Source of the DNA: Pseudomonadota bacterium
GTDB lineage: Bacteria; Pseudomonadota; Alphaproteobacteria; Micropepsales; Micropepsaceae
Assembly (NCBI GenBank): GCA_021808875.1
Contig: JAKBAU010000099.1
Coordinates: forward strand, 1 to 10,832
Length of the DNA: 10,832 nt
Direction of reading: 5' to 3'
In this document: positions 6,262-10,832 of the stretch, piece after piece
Position numbering within the stretch: position 1 is the first letter of the stretch
Layout of the letters: every line of letters starts with the position of its first letter
The notes under the pieces: model-generated
Database searches by the model: none
Told to the model about the DNA's origin: nothing
The model's input: only the letters and a program-made list of their open reading frames with translations
Translations under genes and position numbers: made by a program

Positions 6262-7659
6262 CTAGATGTGCAAAGCTTCCTTATCAGAATCTAGCACTGC
6301 TTCGTGCAACATCTCGGACAGAGTCGGGTGGGGAAAGATCACCGTCTTCAAATCACTATCTGTGGCCTCAAGAGTACGAGCTATGGCATAACCTTGAATA
6401 AGTTCGGTGACCTCTGCGCCAATCATGTGTGCGCCTAACAGTTCGCCAGAGTTGGCATCAAACACCGTCTTGATAAGTCCGTCCGGTTCACCCATGGCAA
6501 TCGCCTTGCCATTGCCGACAAATGGGAAGCGTCCGACTTTGACATCGTATCCCGAATTTTTCGCATTAGCTTCGGTCATGCCAACGCTGGCGATCTGCGG
6601 ATAACAATAAGTGCAGCCCGGCACTCTACTTGTGTCCAGAGGATGAGTGTCAGACATTCCCGCGATGCGTTCAGCCACAATGACGCCCTCGTGCATGCCC
6701 TTGTGGGCCAACCAAGGCGGGCCGACAATATCTCCAATCGCCCATATTCCGGGCACATGTGTCGCGCCCCAGCGATCAGTAACAATATGGGTACGCTCAA
6801 CCTTTACGCCGACATTTTCAAGACCTAGATTTTCCACATTCCCAACGATTCCGACCGCAAGTATGACGCGGTCAACTGTCAATGTTTGCGTCTTGCCATC
6901 CTTGTCTTTCAGCGTCGCAGTAACATCGTCGCTGCCTTTGATAAGTTCATCGACAGTCGTATTCGTAGCAATAACCATGCCTTGTTTTTTAAAGGATTTT
7001 TCGGCGAGCGCTGAAATTTCCGCATCTTCCACAGGGAGAATGCGGTCCAAAACCTCAACTACGGTGACTTCACTACCCAGCGTTCTATAAAAGCTCGCGA
7101 ACTCTATGCCGATCGCACCAGATCCAACGACTAGGAGACGACGCGGAAGCGACTCGGGTACCATGGCCTCGCGATAGGTCCATACCAGTTTTCTGTCTGG
7201 TTCCAATCCCTTCATCGTTCTGGCACGAGCCCCACTAGCAATCACAATATTTTTTGCTGTCAGATGGTTGACGGACGTGCCATTTCTGACTTCCACCTTT
7301 CCTGCAGCCTCAATTCGTCCTTCCCCGGAAATCACTTTTATCTTGTGCTTTTTCATCAAAAAGGAGACGCCGCTGGACAATCTCTGCGCAACTGCCCTTG
7401 AACGGGCAACGATTTTTCCAAGATCAAATTTTACTCCTGACGCTGAAACGCCAAACTCCTCCATTCGTTGCATCAGATGGAAAATCTCGCTTGATCGCAG
7501 CAAAGCTTTGGTAGGGATGCAGCCCCAATTGAGACAAATGCCGCCAAGCTCATCACGCTCAATGATCGTCGTTTTGAAGCCAAGCTGTGCGCAACGAATT
7601 GCACAGACATATCCGGCCGGACCGCTTCCTATAACAACAACATCAAAACTGTCAGACAT
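6262..7659 (-). CDS. lpdA: Dihydrolipoyl dehydrogenase (E3)
   Basis: A 465-residue FAD enzyme that reoxidises dihydrolipoyl groups of 2-oxoacid dehydrogenase complexes and passes electrons to NAD. The FAD motif GSGPAG is at residues 11-16; the redox disulfide C42/C47 lies in GGICLNWGCIPTK. The NAD-binding GSGAIGIEFASFY segment falls around residues 180-190, the second FAD contact in WAIGDIVG, and the catalytic His-Glu pair is H444 and E449 in HPTLSE. The length is standard. The ATG at 7659 is chosen over a TTG one codon upstream because GGAG lies six bases before it. It is the last gene of the pdh operon, 15 bases after the DUF3667 gene, so it probably serves pyruvate dehydrogenase, though E3 may be shared with other complexes. 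Confidence 0.96.
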   Translation of the reverse strand: MSDSFDVVVIGSGPAGYVCAIRCAQLGFKTTIIERDELGGICLNWGCIPTKALLRSSEIFHLMQRMEEFGVSASGVKFDLGKIVARSRAVAQRLSSGVSFLMKKHKIKVISGEGRIEAAGKVEVRNGTSVNHLTAKNIVIASGARARTMKGLEPDRKLVWTYREAMVPESLPRRLLVVGSGAIGIEFASFYRTLGSEVTVVEVLDRILPVEDAEISALAEKSFKKQGMVIATNTTVDELIKGSDDVTATLKDKDGKTQTLTVDRVILAVGIVGNVENLGLENVGVKVERTHIVTDRWGATHVPGIWAIGDIVGPPWLAHKGMHEGVIVAERIAGMSDTHPLDTSRVPGCTYCYPQIASVGMTEANAKNSGYDVKVGRFPFVGNGKAIAMGEPDGLIKTVFDANSGELLGAHMIGAEVTELIQGYAIARTLEATDSDLKTVIFPHPTLSEMLHEAVLDSDKEALHI

Positions 7660-7674
7660 CAAAGGCTCCGATGA

Positions 7675-8859
7675 TCACGATTCCAAAGCGCTCACTGTTG
7701 CTACTATGAAGAGTGCCGGAACGAAAATGATAAAAAAGTAGATGACCGAAACGCTAAAAAATTTCAGAGACGTTTTGATCCAACTCTGCCCATAAAAGCG
7801 CTTCATCGCGAGCAGCATGTAAATCCCAACGGCAGCAAACGCAAACCACCCGAGTTCAAGCTGAACCCCAACGCTCGTTAATACTGCGACTAGCGTGAGG
7901 ACGATAAATACAAAGCTATGTAGATTTAGTGAGAAGACAAGATGATCTACAAAGTAAAAGTCTCGACGGATACCTAGGTAAAATAGGGCAAGCAATGCCG
8001 CAAAGATTGGCAGGAGCAAAAATAGCGCACGCGGTATCCAGGTCATCAAGGGGCCATTTACTGCGTCTGGATCACGCTCAAGGACCAAGGTGGCTCGCTG
8101 CGCATGACCCAAAATCCAGTCACCAATGCCCCATTCAGATTTCTGCGTTGCCAAAGAGGTCTGTTCCCGCTTGAGACGGAGTCTAGCCTGGGCAAGAAAT
8201 TTCTTGGTTTCTGCTGACAGCTTTGGAGCTGGCGTGTCTTTGCGCACAAAGAAATCCGCTTGTAAGCTTGGAATCATGGCCTGGCCCTTGGTGCCGACAA
8301 TGTAGATGTTGTCATGGCCAGTGCCCCTGCTTGGTAGCTGCAATGGCAGCTTATCTTTACGGGCCGCGCTTCGTACTTTAGCAAACGCCGAATGTGTCTT
8401 GTTTTCTATGCTGACCAGTCGGGATGCGATTTGAGCGCGCAGTGCCGGCGTCATAGGACGTCCAATGATCTCAAGTCGCATCAAAGCAACACCTGTAGCG
8501 CCGAGCGTCAGGAAAAACAGTAGTGTCGCGAAGAAGTATAGACGTATCGGTGGAACATAGCGACGTAGACGCCCTTCGCGAAAGGCACAGGACAGTTCCC
8601 CGGGACGAAAGATCAAAGCGTTCGCGGTACGTAGGATACGACTGTCGAAGCTGAGTACGTCTTCGATCAGATCATGCAGGAGTCGTGCGAGCGAGCGACG
8701 GTGTGTATCACGCTCCTCACCACAGTCAGAGCAGAAGTGACTCGAAAATTTGGTGCCGCAATTGCCACAGAATTCTCGATGCGACGGTCCGGAAAAATTG
8801 GACGCTTCAATCGCATCTTCCTTTGCTACACCCTCCAAGCCGTCAGCGTCGCTGCCCAT
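7675..8859 (-). CDS. DUF3667 zinc-ribbon membrane protein of unknown function
   Basis: A 394-residue protein whose N-terminus has a zinc ribbon with C31, C34, C43 and C46 (CGNCG and CSDCG). It is followed by the DUF3667 core at about residues 53-115: a basic amphipathic stretch RSLARLLHDLIEDVLSFDSR, then RPGEL and RRYVPPIRLYFF. The first membrane helix is near residues 104-127. A long hydrophilic loop (about 128-270) follows, then four more hydrophobic segments up to the C-terminus. The function of the family is not known to me; the ribbon suggests a cytoplasmic contact and the rest a membrane role. The ATG has GGAGG about 5 bases upstream. It sits between pdhC (24-base gap) and lpd (15-base gap) and is almost surely co-transcribed with them. 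Its hydrophilic loop is the least family-like part. Confidence 0.82.
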   Translation of the reverse strand: MGSDADGLEGVAKEDAIEASNFSGPSHREFCGNCGTKFSSHFCSDCGEERDTHRRSLARLLHDLIEDVLSFDSRILRTANALIFRPGELSCAFREGRLRRYVPPIRLYFFATLLFFLTLGATGVALMRLEIIGRPMTPALRAQIASRLVSIENKTHSAFAKVRSAARKDKLPLQLPSRGTGHDNIYIVGTKGQAMIPSLQADFFVRKDTPAPKLSAETKKFLAQARLRLKREQTSLATQKSEWGIGDWILGHAQRATLVLERDPDAVNGPLMTWIPRALFLLLPIFAALLALFYLGIRRDFYFVDHLVFSLNLHSFVFIVLTLVAVLTSVGVQLELGWFAFAAVGIYMLLAMKRFYGQSWIKTSLKFFSVSVIYFFIIFVPALFIVATVSALES

Positions 8860-8883
8860 GCTGCCCTCCGTGACGGCACACCC

Positions 8884-10275
8884 TTACAGCAACATCGCGG
8901 CCGGATCTTCGAGAAACATCTTGAGAACCGAAAGAAACCGCGCGCCCGTAGCACCGTCGACAACCCTATGATCACAGGATAGCGTCAAAGTCATTATAGT
9001 GGCAGTTTCTATCTTACCATCACGCACGATCGGTCGAGCTTCTCCTGCACCTACAGCCAGAATGGCTGCATGTGGGGGGTTAATTACAGCGGTGAACTGT
9101 TTGATGCCAAACATTCCTAGATTGGAGATGGCGAAAGTGCCGCCTTCAAATTCCTGAGGTTTGAGCTGCTTTGTCCGTGCACGCTCGGCCAGTTCTTTTA
9201 TCGAATTCGAGATAGTTAGGAGACCTAGGTCTTCAGCATTTGAAACGATCGGCGTGATCAGTCCGAAGTCGAGCGCCACCGCAACACCGATATTGGCATG
9301 ACGGTGTCGTAGGACCGCTTCCTCAGTCCAGCTGGCATTGACTTCAGGCACCCGCTTGAGTGCCAGCGCCGACGCTTTGACAATGAAATCGTTTACGGAA
9401 AGTTTGTAAGCACTTGGTCCCTTCGGCGATTGCGCATTGAGATTGGCGCGAATCTTCAGTAAAGCGCCAATATCGCAGTCGATCGTCAGGTAAAAATGAG
9501 GAATCAACGAGGCTGCAGAAGACAGACGCCGGGCGATCGACTTGCGCATGGCATCATGAGGTACAAGCTCATAATCCTCGGCCTTGAAGAACAGCTTCGC
9601 GTCGGGAAGCGGCGCCACACCAGACATGCCAATGCTCTTGGCAGCAGCTGCAGTTGGGCTGCCCGCTGCCTGCACGGTGACCGGCGTGGGCCCGGCAGCT
9701 CGCGCAGCTTCGACATCCGACTTGACTATGCGGCCACGCGGACCAGTTCCTGCCACTGTACTCAGGTCAATCCCAATTTGCGCCGCAATACGACGCGCCA
9801 GAGGCGACGCCATAATTCGTGCCTTGGTGTCTGCCTCCTCCTTCACGATTGTGGCCTTTTGTGGCGTCGCAGCAGAAGGTGCGAGTTGCACAGGCTGCCC
9901 GGAGTGGTCAAGCGTACGAGGTACCGCGCCATGCTTGGCACTAGCAGGTGGCTTATTTGCCTCCGTTGCGACGGCGACCTTGATCGAAGCCATTGCAGAG
10001 AAAATGGAGTTTGTACCCTTAACCCCAGCCTCTTCCTCATTGTCGAGCAGCGCGATGGGCTGATTGACCTTAACCCCCTCGCTGCCCTCTGGTACCAGGA
10101 TTTTTGCTATTCGACCCTCGTCAACCGCCTCAAACTCCATGGTCGCCTTGTCGGTTTCAATTTCGGCAATGACGTCACCAGCGTGAACTTCATCACCCTC
10201 CTTGACGAGCCATTTGGCGAGCTTGCCCTCTTCCATGGTGGGAGACAGGGCTGGCATTAGGATATTCGTGGACAC
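8884..10275 (-). CDS. pdhC: Pyruvate dehydrogenase E2, dihydrolipoamide acetyltransferase
   Basis: A 463-residue E2 core subunit that transfers the acetyl group from E1 via lipoyl-lysine to CoA. A single lipoyl domain (about 1-78) carries the modified K43 in [10 protein letters not shown]. An Ala/Pro-rich linker follows, then the E1/E3-binding domain (about 152-188, from [13 protein letters not shown] to GRIVKSDV). The acyltransferase domain runs to the C-terminus, with H436 and D440 in DHRVVDG. The family usually begins [17 protein letters not shown]; here this is encoded from GTG at 10275, one base after the GFA stop. That start is supported by GGAGAG five bases upstream. Longer in-frame starts reaching to 10332 lie inside the GFA gene and give a non-homologous extension. 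One lipoyl domain and a split E1 fit the alphaproteobacterial type. Confidence 0.95.
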   Translation of the reverse strand: MSTNILMPALSPTMEEGKLAKWLVKEGDEVHAGDVIAEIETDKATMEFEAVDEGRIAKILVPEGSEGVKVNQPIALLDNEEEAGVKGTNSIFSAMASIKVAVATEANKPPASAKHGAVPRTLDHSGQPVQLAPSAATPQKATIVKEEADTKARIMASPLARRIAAQIGIDLSTVAGTGPRGRIVKSDVEAARAAGPTPVTVQAAGSPTAAAAKSIGMSGVAPLPDAKLFFKAEDYELVPHDAMRKSIARRLSSAASLIPHFYLTIDCDIGALLKIRANLNAQSPKGPSAYKLSVNDFIVKASALALKRVPEVNASWTEEAVLRHRHANIGVAVALDFGLITPIVSNAEDLGLLTISNSIKELAERARTKQLKPQEFEGGTFAISNLGMFGIKQFTAVINPPHAAILAVGAGEARPIVRDGKIETATIMTLTLSCDHRVVDGATGARFLSVLKMFLEDPAAMLL

Positions 10276-10276
10276 G

Positions 10277-10669
10277 CTAGCTCTCCAGCGGCTTAAGCTT
10301 CGCCGCGCTTTTACCCCAATGGCGGCCATCAAAGGGTGTGGTTATGACCGAGGTAAAATCAAACCCCTCCAAACAGCGATAATTCACTGAAAAACCGTCT
10401 GGATGGGAACGTGGCACATAGAAGGATTTAATTCCACAGCACGAACAAAACAGGTGTTTGGCACTATGTGTGGCGAACGTATAGGTGGTTAGGATGCCCT
10501 CGCCACGCACAAGACGAAATTGAGATTTAGGCACAATGAGATGCAAAAAACCGGTCATACAACAGATCGAGCAATTACACTCCAGAAGTTCGATCTCTTC
10601 CGCGGTTTGAACCTCAAAGGCTACCGCACCACAATGACAGCCTCCCTTCTTCCAAGATATCTCCGCCAC
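10277..10669 (-). CDS. CENP-V/GFA-family zinc-binding protein inside the pdh operon
   Basis: A 130-residue protein of the CENP-V/GFA fold. All seven usual zinc cysteines are present: C11 and C13 in GGCHCGAV, C31, C33 and C36 in CNCSIC, and C75 and C78 in [10 protein letters not shown]. The downstream [11 protein letters not shown] and C-terminal FDGRHW segments resemble the CENP-V branch rather than glutathione-dependent formaldehyde-activating enzyme Gfa itself. Family members have been linked to glutathione adducts of formaldehyde, but most bacterial members have no shown activity, so none is assigned. The start is GTG with GAAGGTGA five bases upstream, formed by the end of pdhB. It lies 3 bases after pdhB and 1 base before pdhC, so its expression is bound to that of pyruvate dehydrogenase. 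A role in thiol or lipoyl chemistry is conceivable but unsupported. Confidence 0.9.
   Translation of the reverse strand: MAEISWKKGGCHCGAVAFEVQTAEEIELLECNCSICCMTGFLHLIVPKSQFRLVRGEGILTTYTFATHSAKHLFCSCCGIKSFYVPRSHPDGFSVNYRCLEGFDFTSVITTPFDGRHWGKSAAKLKPLES
10281..10286 (-). promoter_or_regulatory. Ribosome binding site deciding the GTG start of pdhC
   Basis: GGAGAG on the minus strand lies five bases before GTG at 10275. It falls within the last codons of the upstream GFA gene, so pdhC translation likely re-initiates as ribosomes finish that gene. Confidence 0.7.
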
Positions 10670-10672
10670 GAT

Positions 10673-10680
10673 TCACCTTC
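10673..10680 (-). promoter_or_regulatory. Ribosome binding site of the GFA gene overlapping the pdhB stop
   Basis: GAAGGTGA on the minus strand includes the TGA stop of pdhB and sits three bases before the GTG start of the GFA gene at 10669. This arrangement is typical of translational coupling. Confidence 0.65.
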
Positions 10681-10832
10681 GATAGCAAACCGCCTTAACC
10701 GCATCGATCACGTCTTCCACGGTTGGCAGCGCGAGTTTCTCAAGACTGGCCGCATATGGCATGGGAACGTCCTTGCCGGTTACCTTCATCGGTGGCGCAT
10801 CAAGCCAATCGAAGGCTTCCTGGGACACGGTT
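10673..10832 (-). CDS. pdhB: Pyruvate dehydrogenase E1 beta subunit, C-terminal end (partial)
   Basis: The last 52 codons of a gene that enters from the right edge. The visible protein includes [19 protein letters not shown] and [20 protein letters not shown], and ends AVKAVCYRR. This closely matches the C-terminus of alphaproteobacterial PdhB, the thiamine-diphosphate-dependent E1 beta chain that decarboxylates pyruvate together with E1 alpha. The C-terminal domain belongs to the transketolase C-terminal fold. The cofactor site and any N-terminal lipoyl domain lie outside the window. Its identity is further supported by E2 and E3 genes downstream on the same strand. A branched-chain E1 beta is the alternative but fits the E2 less well. 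Confidence 0.88.
   Translation of the reverse strand, partial: TVSQEAFDWLDAPPMKVTGKDVPMPYAASLEKLALPTVEDVIDAVKAVCYRR

Noticed and set aside
7268..7741. Plus-strand open frame opposite the start of lpd
   Set aside because: It is antisense to the conserved FAD domain and has no recognisable domain or ribosome site.
9496..10260. Plus-strand open frame of about 250 codons inside pdhC
   Set aside because: It lies wholly antisense to the lipoyl, linker and binding domains of E2; its low-complexity Arg/Leu composition is typical of a shadow frame.
10276..10332. Longer N-terminus for pdhC (19 extra residues)
   Set aside because: The extension lies inside the GFA gene, is not family-like, and the GTG at 10275 has a good ribosome site and the canonical start of the lipoyl domain.

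Overview
The window looks like core chromosome of an alphaproteobacterium. The main evidence is a pyruvate dehydrogenase gene order with a split E1 (separate beta subunit), a lipoyl-domain E2 and E3, together with a CtaG/PCuAC/SCO copper-delivery set and a ThiO-type glycine oxidase. This placement is inferred from gene content and protein style; no database search was run. Genes are tightly packed on both strands. No RNA gene, CRISPR array, insertion sequence or gap over 300 bases was seen.

Left part (1-1820): three leftward genes. These are a ThiO-like FAD oxidase, a HIT-family protein 20 bases further on, and after 68 bases the first 30 codons of a probable lytic-transglycosylase-domain protein that runs off the left edge. 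A 142-base divergent region separates thiO from rightward msrA and holds a fair sigma70-like promoter for msrA.

Middle (1821-6178): msrA is followed after 29 bases by a gamma-glutamyltransferase-family gene. That gene converges on the copper chaperone PCuAC with only two bases between stop codons. PCuAC overlaps the end of ctaG, so ctaG-pcuAC form a leftward unit. A SCO lipoprotein gene is divergent from it across about 117 bases. Together, CtaG, PCuAC and SCO make up a membrane and periplasmic system for delivering copper to cytochrome oxidase.

Right part (6262-10832): a leftward operon encodes pyruvate dehydrogenase E1 beta (C-terminal end only), a CENP-V/GFA-family zinc protein, E2 (pdhC), a DUF3667 zinc-ribbon membrane protein and E3 (lpd). 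Gaps are 3, 1, 24 and 15 bases. The catalytic genes form the complex converting pyruvate to acetyl-CoA. Two genes with no established role in that complex, the GFA protein and the DUF3667 protein, are interleaved with them at spacings typical of coupled translation. This interleaving is the most unusual point of the window.

No clearly new defence, mobile or biosynthetic system is visible. The points most worth following are the two extra genes in the pdh operon, the GGT homologue lacking the usual substrate-carboxylate arginine, and the unusually His/Met/Cys-rich PCuAC.
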